From VXYK01 sp965214565 (GTDB taxonomy: Bacteria > Actinomycetota > Acidimicrobiia > Acidimicrobiales > Aldehydirespiratoraceae), in assembly GCA_965214565.1 (NCBI GenBank), contig OZ243951.1, positions 2,852,001-2,916,000 on the forward strand: a stretch of DNA of 64,000 nt, written 5' to 3'. Position numbers and translations under genes: made by a program. Positions 53,438-61,524 of this stretch are shown here, piece after piece (the stretch's first letter is position 1; each line of letters starts with the position of its first letter). Below the pieces are notes generated by a model. That model was not told the DNA's origin. It worked only from the letters and a program-made list of their open reading frames with translations, and did not search any database.

Positions 53438-54277
53438 ATGGATGAACCGGATCTTCGAGAGTGGATCAGCTTCTCCGACGCCGACGGATCGACTTGGCAC
53501 TTCGACCTCACATTCTTGACCAGCAACTACGGCTGCATCTATGGGCGCGGGTGCCCCGGGGTGCTGACAGAACCGGCCGTCGAATATGAGCACGGGTGCT
53601 GCACCTACGGAGCGCACTTCGTCAGCGAAGCGGACCGCACCACCGTCGAGTCCCAGATTGCCCGCCTGACAGCCGATGAGTGGCAGTTCGCCGCCCAAGC
53701 CGCTCAGATGGGCGGCGCGGTCCACACCGACGATGAAGGAGAAACGGTAACTCGGCTCATCGATGACGCCTGCATAATGCTGAACCGCCCGGGATTCGCC
53801 AAAGGACCCGGCTGCGCGCTCCATCAGGGGGCTGTCGCGCGCGGCGAACGGCCGATGGACTGGAAACCAGACGTCTGCTGGCAGGTGCCTCTTCGATACG
53901 ACGCACACGTCGAGGCCGGTGGCCACATCAACCACGTTCTGCGGGAATGGAAACGCCGAGACTGGGGCGAGGGCGGTTCGGAGTTCGCCTGGTGGTGTAC
54001 CGACGATCCGTTGGCCTTCGCTGAGGACCGGCCTGTCTGGAAGACCCTGCGCAGTGAAATAGTCGAGCTCATCGGCGCAGAACAGTACGAAAGACTAGTT
54101 GACTACATAATGGGCCGCGACGACGCGAGTGAGGCGGCGAGTGAGGCGGCGAGTGATGGAACTAGAGTGTTTCTGGCTCACCCGCAAGTTCGCCGACGCC
54201 GTGAGCACGACCGGGAAATGCCTGAGCACGACCGGGAAATGCCTGAGTCTGACCGGAAAATGAAGGGCAGTTCGTGA
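53438..54277 (+). CDS. Conserved Cys-rich protein of unknown function
   Basis: A 279-residue soluble protein. The ATG at 53438 is preferred over upstream starts because the conserved part begins there (DLREWISFSDADGSTWHFD). Cysteines at positions 33, 39, 54 and 55 (CIYGRGC then GCC), plus later ones in DACIMLNR, GPGCALHQG and KPDVCWQVPL, suggest a metal site, perhaps zinc or iron. It looks like a conserved actinobacterial family without assigned function, and I do not recognise a named domain. The last ~45 residues are low-complexity, from tandem DNA repeats (ASEAASEAAS, then EHDREMP twice), and look like an acquired tail. The stop overlaps the next start by 4 bp (GTGA), so the ClC gene is probably co-translated. 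Confidence 0.82.
   Translation: MDEPDLREWISFSDADGSTWHFDLTFLTSNYGCIYGRGCPGVLTEPAVEYEHGCCTYGAHFVSEADRTTVESQIARLTADEWQFAAQAAQMGGAVHTDDEGETVTRLIDDACIMLNRPGFAKGPGCALHQGAVARGERPMDWKPDVCWQVPLRYDAHVEAGGHINHVLREWKRRDWGEGGSEFAWWCTDDPLAFAEDRPVWKTLRSEIVELIGAEQYERLVDYIMGRDDASEAASEAASDGTRVFLAHPQVRRRREHDREMPEHDREMPESDRKMKGSS
54125..54264 (+). repeat. Two short tandem repeat tracts in the 3' end of the Cys-rich gene
   Basis: A 12-bp unit GCGAGTGAGGCG occurs about three times (54125-54160). A 21-bp unit TGAGCACGACCGGGAAATGCC occurs twice exactly (54202-54222 and 54223-54243), with a degenerate third copy to 54264. All units are multiples of three, so copy number can change without frameshift. Confidence 0.9.
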
Positions 54278-55983
54278 AGAAGTACCTGGGTTCTGTGGTC
54301 GGCGGGCAGGACGTCCGGTTGCTGGGGGCCTCGATCGCTGTCGGCGTGGTGGTCGCCGGGGTGGTGGCGCTGTTCGAGACGCTGACCGAATCTGTGCTGC
54401 TCCACTGGTTGCTGGACCAGTCACTGGTGGTTCTGGTGACCGCCCCGGTAGTCGGCATCCTTGCTGCAAACGGGCTGCTGCGCTGGGTGGGTCGGGGCGC
54501 GAACGGCTCCACCTCCGACGAGTACATTAGGGCGTTTCACGAACGGCATCCCCGCTTGCCGATACTCCAGTTGCCCGGCAAGCTGCTGGCGGGTGTGGCC
54601 ACCATCGGCATGGGCGGTGCGGTGGGAATGGAAGGCCCCTCCATCTACGCAGGGTCTTCAATCGGACTCTGGGCACACGAGAAGACCGGATCCTTCCTGC
54701 GGCGCGACAATGCTCGGCTGCTGCTCACCGCGGGTGCCGCGGCGGGCATCGCGGCTGTCTTCAAAGCGCCCGCCACAGGCGTGATCTTCGCCATGGAGGC
54801 GCCCTATCGCGATGACGTGACGCCACAGGCTCTGCTGCCCTCGCTGCTGGCTTCTGCAGCGAGTTACGTGACCTTCGTCTCCATTGTCGGAACCGGACCT
54901 GTTGTTCCCTTCCTGGCTGACAGCAGCGTTGCGTTCGGGTCGGGTGTCGATGCAGAAGCCGGTCTCTCTGTATTCGGGGTGGATCTGATCGATCTGGCGG
55001 GCGCGATGCTGTTGGGGATCGCCGCGGGTCTCGGTGGGCGCGGGTTCGCCTGGCTGGTACGCCGCAGCAAGGCAGGCGCCAAGCGCTACTCACTAACGAG
55101 GCGGTTGATAGTCGGTGGCATCGGCTTGGCGGTTCTCGCCTGGGCAGCGGACGCGCTGTTCGAGTCCCCACTGACGCTCGGCCCTGGAACCGAGGCCATG
55201 GCGTGGGTCGTGGGTGACCGTGGCCTGGGGCTGATCGCCCTGCTGTTCGGTCTGCGAATGGCCGCCACCATCACCACTGTCTTCGCCGGTGGGGTGGGCG
55301 GCCTGTTCATTCCGCTGGCTGCCCTGGGTGTGGTCCTCGGTGAGTTCGTGGGCCAGTTGATCGGTCAGGACGAGACCACCCTCTACCCGATTCTGGGTCT
55401 GGCCGCATTCTTGGGCGCCGGCTATCGGGCACCGATCGCCGCGGTGATGTTCGTGGCGGAGTCGACCGGCGGAGTGGGGAGCTTCGTGGTCCCTGCGCTG
55501 GTAGCGGCCGCGGTCAGCCAGGTGGTCGCCGGTCCCTCGTCGGTGGCCGACTACCAGCGCTCCGTGCGCCTCGGCCATCTTGAAAGACGACTCACCCTTC
55601 CGCTCACCTCGATCTTGTCGACCGACGTGATGACCGTCCCCCCCGACGCCACAGTCTCGGAGTTCGTCTACTTCCACGTGCTGGCACGTCGCGAACGGAT
55701 CGTCCCGGTTGTTGACGGGGACCAGTTCCTGGGGCTGGCACGCCTCGAGGACATCTCAGAGTTGGACCGCGGTGAGTGGGAGTCGACCGCCATCGGTGAT
55801 CGGATGGCCACAGACCTGCCGGTTGCCCAACCTTCGTGGACCCTGCGCGACGCGGTAGCTGCCATGGGCGAGGCCGAGATAGACGTTCTGGCGGTGACAG
55901 ATCCCAGTGGTGGCTTCATCGGCGTGGTCACCGAGGACGACATCTTGAAACTCGACGAGATCCTCGACGAGACCGGAAACTAG
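54274..55983 (+). CDS. ClC-family chloride channel/transporter with CBS pair
   Basis: A 569-residue membrane protein. The transmembrane part (to about residue 430) carries ClC signatures: GMEGPSIYAG with the gating Glu at 120, GLFIPLAALG, and FAMEAPYRDD. About 130 C-terminal residues form two CBS domains (TDVMTVPPDATVSEFV, then DRMATDLPVAQPSW), which bind nucleotides in relatives. It moves chloride or another anion across the membrane. The site aligned with the proton glutamate of ClC antiporters (Glu203 of the E. coli protein) appears to be Ala176, as in channel-like members, so proton coupling may be absent; this rests on a by-eye alignment. The GTG start overlaps the upstream gene by 4 bp. 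Confidence 0.93.
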   Translation: MKKYLGSVVGGQDVRLLGASIAVGVVVAGVVALFETLTESVLLHWLLDQSLVVLVTAPVVGILAANGLLRWVGRGANGSTSDEYIRAFHERHPRLPILQLPGKLLAGVATIGMGGAVGMEGPSIYAGSSIGLWAHEKTGSFLRRDNARLLLTAGAAAGIAAVFKAPATGVIFAMEAPYRDDVTPQALLPSLLASAASYVTFVSIVGTGPVVPFLADSSVAFGSGVDAEAGLSVFGVDLIDLAGAMLLGIAAGLGGRGFAWLVRRSKAGAKRYSLTRRLIVGGIGLAVLAWAADALFESPLTLGPGTEAMAWVVGDRGLGLIALLFGLRMAATITTVFAGGVGGLFIPLAALGVVLGEFVGQLIGQDETTLYPILGLAAFLGAGYRAPIAAVMFVAESTGGVGSFVVPALVAAAVSQVVAGPSSVADYQRSVRLGHLERRLTLPLTSILSTDVMTVPPDATVSEFVYFHVLARRERIVPVVDGDQFLGLARLEDISELDRGEWESTAIGDRMATDLPVAQPSWTLRDAVAAMGEAEIDVLAVTDPSGGFIGVVTEDDILKLDEILDETGN

Positions 55984-56025
55984 GCGCGTGCGCCGCGCCA
56001 AGGCTCTCGCCGCTATTCGCCCAGG

Positions 56026-56310
56026 CTATTCGCGGCGTCTCGACTGGTCACCGGCGACGGGGCCTTCGGCCTCGTCTGCGAACTCGTCGGCCCAAGCGAG
56101 ATGCTCGGGTTTCACCGGTTCTTCGCTGTCATTGTTGAGATCTTCGAGTAGCCGATCAAAGTCGCCATCGTGTGAGCGTTTCAACTCACGGGCTTCCTCG
56201 TAACGCCTGTGTCGCCCCTTTTTCACTTTGCGAGCTCCAGTTTGACGGTGCTGATGCTGTTCAGCGAGTGTATCCGCTGATTGCAGGAAATCCGAAAGCA
56301 CCGGCCACAT
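56026..56310 (-). CDS. Hypothetical charged small protein
   Basis: A 94-residue, very charged protein (RRYEEARELKRSHDGDFD, SEEPVKPEHLAWADEFADEA). It is convergent with the ClC gene and downstream of the RNase D-like gene on the same strand. No domain recognised. The ATG at 56310 lacks a clear ribosome site and lies just after a 14-bp tandem duplication. The composition looks protein-like, but the call is uncertain. Confidence 0.45.
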   Translation of the reverse strand: MWPVLSDFLQSADTLAEQHQHRQTGARKVKKGRHRRYEEARELKRSHDGDFDRLLEDLNNDSEEPVKPEHLAWADEFADEAEGPVAGDQSRRRE

Positions 56311-56311
56311 T

Positions 56312-56339
56312 GCTTCAACTTCGCGGCTTCAACTTCGCG
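56312..56339. repeat. Perfect 14-bp tandem duplication
   Basis: GCTTCAACTTCGCG occurs twice in direct succession (56312-56325 and 56326-56339) between the RNase D-like stop and the small ORF's start. Confidence 0.95.
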
Positions 56340-56362
56340 GATCGGGGCCTCAGCTTCGCTGA

Positions 56363-57523
56363 TCAGGCGATTACCTGGTTGGATCGCTGTTCGAGCACCA
56401 CGATGTCTTGGTCGAAGGCCAGAGAGGCATCGCCGTCGACAAGGCGGCGTATGTGATTACCGACGAGCTCCGCGCGCCAACCCTGTGCCAGCCGCGGATC
56501 GTCATCGCCTCGCAGGAAGGCTTCGACGTCGGCGCGGGTCGCCAACAGGGCAGGATCGATCTCCTTGACTCTGGCGACCTGGGAGATCCATGCGCTGGCG
56601 AGCGTGACCGCTGGACGATAATCCTTGGTGTCAGCGTTGCGTTTCGGGTTCTTGGGTGGACGCCAGCCTGACTCGAGTCCCTCCTTGACGGCCTTGAGCA
56701 CCTCGGCGCCATGTCTTCCCTTGGACAGTCCACGGTCGATGCCACGGATGCGGCTCAAGGCATCCTGGTTCGTCGGCATCGCCTGGGCAATCGACGCAAC
56801 CGCCAGGTCGGAGAGAACGAAACGAACCGGCTGGTTCAGAGTCGCGGCACGACGCTCGCGCCATGCAGCGATGGAGTGGGCCACCGCCAGTGGACGCCCC
56901 TTGAGATGACGAGCCTCTTTGATTCTGCTCCAAGCCTCGTCCGGATCACGCGGCGTCAGATCCCGTGAACGCATGATCTCACACTCGGCGTGGGCCCACG
57001 ACAAGCGATTACGGGCCTCGAGCTTCGTAACGAGTAGATCGTGGATCTCCAGCAGCCGGGCTACGTCTGAGGCCGCATAATCGAGCTGGGCGGTGCCGAG
57101 CGGACGCTTCAGCCAGTCCGTGAAGCGGCTCCCCTTGGCCAGCGGCACACCCAGCTCGCGCTCGTGCAGGTAGGCAAGCGACGGTGTCGACAACCCGAGG
57201 AATCCTGCAGCGATCTGAGTATCGAACAATCTAGCGGGGATCGCTCCGCACTCCAGATCCAGGATCTCGAGGTCTTGTCGGGCCGCGTGGATCACCGCGA
57301 GGGAGTCGCAGGCCATCAGCGCCTTCAGGGGCTTCAGATCGACTGCGAGGGGATCGATCAACACGATCTGGTCGTCCCAGGCGATCTGGACCAGAGCGAC
57401 CGTCGGCCAGTAGCTCTGCTCCCTATGGAACTCGGTGTCGAGCGCGTAGCGGTCCGTCCGACTCAAGACGTCGACCGTGGCCTGCAGGTCGTCGGCCGTG
57501 TCGATAATCCGATAATCGCGCAT
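56363..57523 (-). CDS. rnd: RNase D-like 3'-5' exoribonuclease with HRDC domain
   Basis: A 386-residue protein. The DEDDy exonuclease domain is at the N-terminus: ALDTEFHREQ supplies Asp29 and Glu31, AARQDLEIL the middle Asp, and YAASDVARL the Tyr/Asp pair. An HRDC domain follows (SIAAWRERRAATLNQPVRFV). Such enzymes trim tRNA and other RNA 3' ends using two metal ions. The ATG at 57523 was chosen because the fold starts right there (RDYRIIDTADDL), and TAGCAT ends 5 nt upstream. It is divergent from the DUF2510 gene with 44 bp between the starts. The gene symbol is by family. Confidence 0.9.
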   Translation of the reverse strand: MRDYRIIDTADDLQATVDVLSRTDRYALDTEFHREQSYWPTVALVQIAWDDQIVLIDPLAVDLKPLKALMACDSLAVIHAARQDLEILDLECGAIPARLFDTQIAAGFLGLSTPSLAYLHERELGVPLAKGSRFTDWLKRPLGTAQLDYAASDVARLLEIHDLLVTKLEARNRLSWAHAECEIMRSRDLTPRDPDEAWSRIKEARHLKGRPLAVAHSIAAWRERRAATLNQPVRFVLSDLAVASIAQAMPTNQDALSRIRGIDRGLSKGRHGAEVLKAVKEGLESGWRPPKNPKRNADTKDYRPAVTLASAWISQVARVKEIDPALLATRADVEAFLRGDDDPRLAQGWRAELVGNHIRRLVDGDASLAFDQDIVVLEQRSNQVIA

Positions 57524-57528
57524 GTGGC

Positions 57529-57534
57529 ATGCTA
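57529..57534 (-). promoter_or_regulatory. Leaderless-type -10 (TAGCAT) of the RNase D-like gene
   Basis: TANNNT hexamer followed by 5 nt and the ATG at 57523. No clear -35. Confidence 0.4.
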
Positions 57535-57553
57535 GCCAACCGCCACACGGAGG

Positions 57554-57559
57554 TAGAGT
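57554..57559 (+). promoter_or_regulatory. -10-like TAGAGT of the DUF2510 gene
   Basis: TANNNT hexamer followed by 8 nt and the GTG at 57568. A GGAGG (57549-57553) overlaps the same spot, so a ribosome site at long spacing is the alternative reading. Confidence 0.35.
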
Positions 57560-57567
57560 CACCCGCA

Positions 57568-58587
57568 GTGTCTGACCAAACGAGCGTCCCGGCGGACTGG
57601 TACCCCGACCCCGAAGACGAATCGCAGTACCGGTATTGGGACGGCTCGGCCTGGACGGAGCACCGGGCCCGTCGACACCTCGAGCCGACACGCCTGGCGT
57701 TGCGCGGCACCAATCGGTTGATCGGCGACTCGTTTCGAACCCTGCGCCGCCAGTGGCGCGGCTGTGCAGTGGTCGCGTCGGTGTCGATCGTCGCGGGCCT
57801 GCTCCTCTCGGTTCTCTTCCTGTACAGCGCCGACCAGGTTCTGATGGGCGAACTCGACGAGGTCTGGGCCAGGATCTCTGCCCAATCCTTCGACCCCACA
57901 ACACCTGAGAATGAGGCGTATTTCGAGTCGCTCGAGTTCGACTTCTCAATCTGGAACTTCGTTCCGGCCGTTCTCGGTCTGCTGATCACCTGGCTGGCCT
58001 ACAATCTGATGACAGCCGCTGCTGCGCTACTGGCGCTCGTTGAACAGCGCGGTGAGCTCCCGGCTGTATCAACGGTCCTTCGGAAGGCAGCCAAGCGGAT
58101 TCCGAGGCTCGTGGGCGTGGACCTGCAGATCTTGGCATTGGCGATCGCCGCCATGGCGGTCCTGGTGCTCGCCGCGGCGACCGTGCCTCTAACGCTCATC
58201 GTGCTGATCCCAGTGCTGCTGGCCGCGACGTTCCTGGCATTTCCCGTCTACGTGCTTGCCTACATCGTTGCTTCGCTGGGCCCAGCTCAGTCATCGTTGA
58301 AGTGCGCGTACCACCTAGCCCGCAGACATTTCTGGGGGACGTACGGGCGGGCTCTGCTAATCGTTGTGATCATAACGCTCGTCAGCCTCGCGTCTGCAAC
58401 GGTAACAGGTCTGTTGGGTTTGCCCGGGATCCTGGCGGATTTGCTGAACGGAACGGTGTCAGCAGTTCTGGCCCTGCTCTTCGGTGTCGCTACTGCGGTC
58501 ATCTACCTGGATCTGGGGGGCGAGACCGACGAGGAGTCGGAGGCCCACCCAGATCAAGCGGAGGGATCGGGCAGCTCGTGGGGATAG
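57568..58587 (+). CDS. DUF2510-containing multi-pass membrane protein
   Basis: A 339-residue protein. It opens with a DUF2510 motif (PADWYPDPEDESQYRYWDGS, WTEHR), a short domain typical of actinobacterial membrane proteins. About six hydrophobic segments follow, among them VVASVSIVAGLLLSVLF, LGLLITWLAYNLMTAAAALL and ILALAIAAMAVLVLAAATV, and then an acidic C-terminal tail. Function unknown. The GTG at 57568 is preferred over the ATG at 57529 because DUF2510 begins right after it. The 3' end overlaps the convergent mobA stop by 34 bp. Confidence 0.82.
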   Translation: MSDQTSVPADWYPDPEDESQYRYWDGSAWTEHRARRHLEPTRLALRGTNRLIGDSFRTLRRQWRGCAVVASVSIVAGLLLSVLFLYSADQVLMGELDEVWARISAQSFDPTTPENEAYFESLEFDFSIWNFVPAVLGLLITWLAYNLMTAAAALLALVEQRGELPAVSTVLRKAAKRIPRLVGVDLQILALAIAAMAVLVLAAATVPLTLIVLIPVLLAATFLAFPVYVLAYIVASLGPAQSSLKCAYHLARRHFWGTYGRALLIVVIITLVSLASATVTGLLGLPGILADLLNGTVSAVLALLFGVATAVIYLDLGGETDEESEAHPDQAEGSGSSWG

Positions 58588-59132
58588 TCGGCGTCGTGGA
58601 ACCAGGCCGGGTCTCCGTGGGTGAACCAGGAAACCTGTAGTCGGCCCACGGCGTTCTTAGGAGCTCGGACCCCTGCTGCGAATGAACGTTCGAGGGCGTC
58701 GAGGGAACTCCGGCGCCAGACGGCATGGAGCCATTCCGCCTGCCCCTCCGAAACTGGTACCGCCACGTCGGATCGGCCGAGGTCGTCGCGCAGGGCGTTC
58801 ACCGCGGCCGAGCAGGGTCGGGTCAAGTCACACGAGAGCACGGCCACGGTCGCGGCCGAGGTGCTGCGCAGCGCCGTGATGATCCCGCCGAGCGGACCCT
58901 GGGAGGGCCATGTGTCGGCTACGTAGGCCATGCCCAGGTCCGTGACTCTGGAAGCGTCGCCGCCGACCACCACGACAGAGGCGGCACCGGCGTCGTACAG
59001 CGCGGCGGCCACCCTCTGCAGCAGGGTCAGACCGTCGATCTCCACGAAAGCCTTGTCTGTGCCCATCCGACGACTGGCACCGCCAGCGAGCACGGCGCCC
59101 TCGAAGCCGACGGCGCATTTTGTTGAATTCAC
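58554..59132 (-). CDS. mobA: Molybdenum cofactor guanylyltransferase (MobA)
   Basis: A 192-residue nucleotidyltransferase. LAGGASRRMGTDKA (residues 15-28) is the GTP-binding signature of the MobA family, and SQGPLGGIITAL and LSCDLTRP follow as expected. It links GMP to molybdopterin, forming the cofactor of many molybdoenzymes. The normal Asp of the LSCD metal site is present. The GTG start at 59132 overlaps the DUF3151 stop (GTGA), implying coupled translation. No other molybdenum cofactor gene is in the window. Confidence 0.9.
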   Translation of the reverse strand: MNSTKCAVGFEGAVLAGGASRRMGTDKAFVEIDGLTLLQRVAAALYDAGAASVVVVGGDASRVTDLGMAYVADTWPSQGPLGGIITALRSTSAATVAVLSCDLTRPCSAAVNALRDDLGRSDVAVPVSEGQAEWLHAVWRRSSLDALERSFAAGVRAPKNAVGRLQVSWFTHGDPAWFHDADYPHELPDPSA

Positions 59133-59551
59133 TTCTGCGGCGGCCACTGCGGGTCGAGTTGACGAAGGAAGAGCGCGCAACGTTCGTCCTCATCGGCCTC
59201 TCCGATGAGTGCCGCGCAGGCCTGCAGACCCGCCAGTGAGCCCAGGAAACCCCGATTGGTCTCGTGGCGCCAGAGAACGTAACCGCTCCCCCGCCAGCCG
59301 TTGGCCCTCAGGCGGTCCAGACCCCGGTGGTATCCAGTGCGGTAGGCGGCATAGGCCAGCGCCGGATCGTCGAGAGCATCACCCAGAGACGCCCAGGCAG
59401 CGAGCATTCGAGGCCACTGCGCACAGACCTGCGCAATAGCCGTGACCGGGTCGTCGGCACCCTGAGCGGCCTGCAGAGCCTCCAGTGCATCACTGGGTTC
59501 AGGGTCGAGAATCGTCTGGGAGGGCCCCGAGGAAAGCTGTACGTCGCTCAT
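59129..59551 (-). CDS. DUF3151 family protein
   Basis: A 140-residue cytosolic protein with the hallmarks AYAAYRTGYHRGLDRLRANG and WRGSGYVLWRHETNRGFLGS, which I recognise as the actinobacterial DUF3151 family. Function unknown. It is the first gene of a two-gene unit with mobA. TAGGCT ends 6 nt before its ATG, suggesting leaderless transcription. Confidence 0.88.
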   Translation of the reverse strand: MSDVQLSSGPSQTILDPEPSDALEALQAAQGADDPVTAIAQVCAQWPRMLAAWASLGDALDDPALAYAAYRTGYHRGLDRLRANGWRGSGYVLWRHETNRGFLGSLAGLQACAALIGEADEDERCALFLRQLDPQWPPQK

Positions 59552-59557
59552 GGCCTG

Positions 59558-59563
59558 AGCCTA
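59558..59563 (-). promoter_or_regulatory. Leaderless-type -10 (TAGGCT) of DUF3151-mobA
   Basis: TANNNT hexamer followed by 6 nt and the ATG at 59551. Confidence 0.45.
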
Positions 59564-59595
59564 CCGGTCCGAGAAATATTACTGTCGGGGCTCGT

Positions 59596-59601
59596 TAGCA
59601 T
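59596..59601 (+). promoter_or_regulatory. Leaderless-type -10 (TAGCAT) of the small membrane protein
   Basis: TANNNT hexamer followed by 6 nt and the ATG at 59608; no ribosome site is visible. Confidence 0.45.
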
Positions 59602-59607
59602 GGCGCC

Positions 59608-59955
59608 ATGTCAGCGGCAGCCCTTCCTGATTGGCTCGACCCTGAGCTGTTGCAGTGGTTGATCGTGGTGGTGCTTGTGGTCGTGGCATACCTGCTCTAC
59701 ATCGTGTTGCGCTTCGTGCGTCGCCTCGTGGCCAAGGTCGTGCTGCTCGTGCTCCTCGTCGGGTTTGGCGTGTCGCTCTGGGTCCAGCGCGCCGACTTGG
59801 AGGACTGCGCCCTCACCTGCGAATGCACCCTCTTCGGCCAGGAGGTCGTGATCCCCGTCGAGCAGCTGCCGGAGCATCTGCGAACTCTCGACGCGAACGG
59901 TGAGGCGAGCTGTTCGATCGGCTCAGAAGTGCTCGGCTCAGAAGTACTGAGGTGA
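59608..59955 (+). CDS. Small two-helix membrane protein
   Basis: A 115-residue protein with two hydrophobic segments (LLQWLIVVVLVVVAYLLYIV and AKVVLLVLLVGFGVSLWV) joined by a short basic loop (RFVRRLV). A C-terminal domain has a DCALTCEC cysteine cluster. The topology is a hairpin in the membrane with the tail on the same side as the N-terminus. The function is unknown; the clustered Cys could bind a metal or form disulfides. Confidence 0.75.
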   Translation: MSAAALPDWLDPELLQWLIVVVLVVVAYLLYIVLRFVRRLVAKVVLLVLLVGFGVSLWVQRADLEDCALTCECTLFGQEVVIPVEQLPEHLRTLDANGEASCSIGSEVLGSEVLR

Positions 59956-59975
59956 CGAGGTTCTGACTTTGACTT

Positions 59976-60004
59976 GGGCCTGCAACCGGCCCGGTGACAG
60001 GGCC
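59976..60004. terminator. Competing hairpins between convergent genes
   Basis: GGGCC, GGCCC and GGGCC alternate with 7-nt loops (59976-59980, 59988-59992, 60000-60004), so the middle arm can pair with either side. Between the stops of the small membrane gene and the pyruvate kinase gene. No T-run; weak evidence. Confidence 0.3.
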
Positions 60005-61434
60005 TAAGGGACCCGTTCGATCCGCAGGACGTTGGTGGACCTGCTGCGGCTGTCTGAACCGGCGAGCACGCTCACCAATTCACCGGCTCTGACATGGCCG
60101 GCGTCCTTGGCCAGACGGATCGCTTCTCTGACCATCTCCTCGTTGCTGCCGCCCTTGGTGATCCGCATCGGTATGGTGCCCCAGCTCAGCGTCAGCTGCT
60201 GCACCGTGGGCTCGTTGATAGAGAAGCCGAGAATCGTGGCCTCGGGCCTGAACCTGGCCATCGAACGCACAGTGAAGCCCGAGCCTGAGATGCAGATGAC
60301 ATGGTTGACCCCAAGTTCTTGAGTTGCCCGCCAAGCGGCCATGGTCATGGCGTCGGTAACCGACGCCGATCCCCCGGAGTTGTCGGTCATGCGCACTTCG
60401 GCGAGCTGCTTGGCCCAGCTCTCGTAGTCCATCTCCTCATCAGCTCGCAGCGCGATCCGGCTCATTGTGCGGATCACGTTGACCGGGTCGCTGCCAATTG
60501 CGGTCTCGCCGGAGAGCATGACCGCGGATGAACCGTCGAACACCGCATTGGCGACGTCGCCGGCTTCAGCCCTGGTCGGTGCCGGGCTGGAAATCATCGA
60601 CTCCAGCATCTGGGTGGCGGTGATCACTGGACGACCACCGGCGATGCACTCCTTGATGATCGCCTTCTGCAGGTGCGGAAGGTCCTCGAGGGAGCACTCG
60701 GTGCCAAGGTCTCCGCGGGCGACCATGATCGCTCCTGCAGCCTCGATGATGCCGGCGAGGTTCTCAACAGCGGCGCGGGTCTCGATCTTGGCGATCACCA
60801 GGGGGCCGCGCGGATGCGGCTCCACCCCGACGCGTCGTATGTCGTGGGCTGAGCGGACGAAGCTGACCGCCACCATGTCGACACCCAATTCCACGAAGGC
60901 GTCGAGGGCGCGAAAGTCGCTCTCTGTCGGTGTTGGCATGCGCAGCCGTTGCGAGGGCAGGTGAACACCCGGTCGCCCCACCACCTCGCCGCCGTGGATG
61001 ACGGTGACCAACAGCTTCTCGCTCGATATGTCGGTGATCTTGAGCACGGGACCGCCGTCACCGATAGACAGTTGGTCGCCGACTTCGAGGTCATTCAAGA
61101 GCCCTTCGTAGTCGACTTCGATCACTGATGCGTTTGAAGCGGTGTGCCCGACTCGAAGTTCGATGGTGCTGCCCGTTGTGATGTCGGTGCCTTGCTCATC
61201 GAATTTGGCGGCTCGTACCTTGGGACCTGGAAGGTCAACGAGGATCCCGACCCGGGTCCCTTCGTCCTGTGCGATCGAGCGGATACGGTTGTATCGCTCG
61301 ATGCCCTCGTCGAGGGTGCCGTGGGCGAGACCGATTCGGGCAACGTCCATTCCCGAGCGGATCATCTCCCGCAAGGTCTGTTCGTCCTCTGAGGCCGGGC
61401 CGATCGTGGCAACGATTTTTGTACGTCGAGGCAT
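60004..61434 (-). CDS. pyk: Pyruvate kinase
   Basis: A 476-residue glycolytic enzyme that converts phosphoenolpyruvate and ADP to pyruvate and ATP. The start (PRRTKIVATIGPAS) and the catalytic parts fit the family: VIAKIETRAAVENL (catalytic Lys, metal Glu), MVARGDLGTECSLEDLPHLQ (metal Asp) and TATQMLESM. VDLPGPKVR with Lys72 is the potassium-independent type. The normally conserved N-F-S of RLNFSHG is G-L-A here (residues 35-37), removing side chains that hold nucleotide and potassium in well-studied enzymes. TAGCGT lies 6 nt before the ATG, suggesting a leaderless transcript. Confidence 0.94.
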   Translation of the reverse strand: MPRRTKIVATIGPASEDEQTLREMIRSGMDVARIGLAHGTLDEGIERYNRIRSIAQDEGTRVGILVDLPGPKVRAAKFDEQGTDITTGSTIELRVGHTASNASVIEVDYEGLLNDLEVGDQLSIGDGGPVLKITDISSEKLLVTVIHGGEVVGRPGVHLPSQRLRMPTPTESDFRALDAFVELGVDMVAVSFVRSAHDIRRVGVEPHPRGPLVIAKIETRAAVENLAGIIEAAGAIMVARGDLGTECSLEDLPHLQKAIIKECIAGGRPVITATQMLESMISSPAPTRAEAGDVANAVFDGSSAVMLSGETAIGSDPVNVIRTMSRIALRADEEMDYESWAKQLAEVRMTDNSGGSASVTDAMTMAAWRATQELGVNHVICISGSGFTVRSMARFRPEATILGFSINEPTVQQLTLSWGTIPMRITKGGSNEEMVREAIRLAKDAGHVRAGELVSVLAGSDSRSRSTNVLRIERVP

Positions 61435-61440
61435 CCCTAA

Positions 61441-61446
61441 ACGCTA
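61441..61446 (-). promoter_or_regulatory. Leaderless-type -10 (TAGCGT) of pyk
   Basis: TANNNT hexamer followed by TTAGGG and the ATG at 61434. TTAGGG might alternatively act as a very close ribosome site. Confidence 0.45.
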
Positions 61447-61512
61447 CTAGCTGCATCGATAAGAACGCGTGACCCATTTGCGCATCGCGTTCGGGTGGTT
61501 GATGACGGCGAG

Positions 61513-61518
61513 TATTGT
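61513..61518 (+). promoter_or_regulatory. Leaderless-type -10 (TATTGT) of the GDPD gene
   Basis: TANNNT hexamer followed by 6 nt and the GTG at 61525; it helps decide the start. Confidence 0.45.
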
Positions 61519-61524
61519 GGCTGG

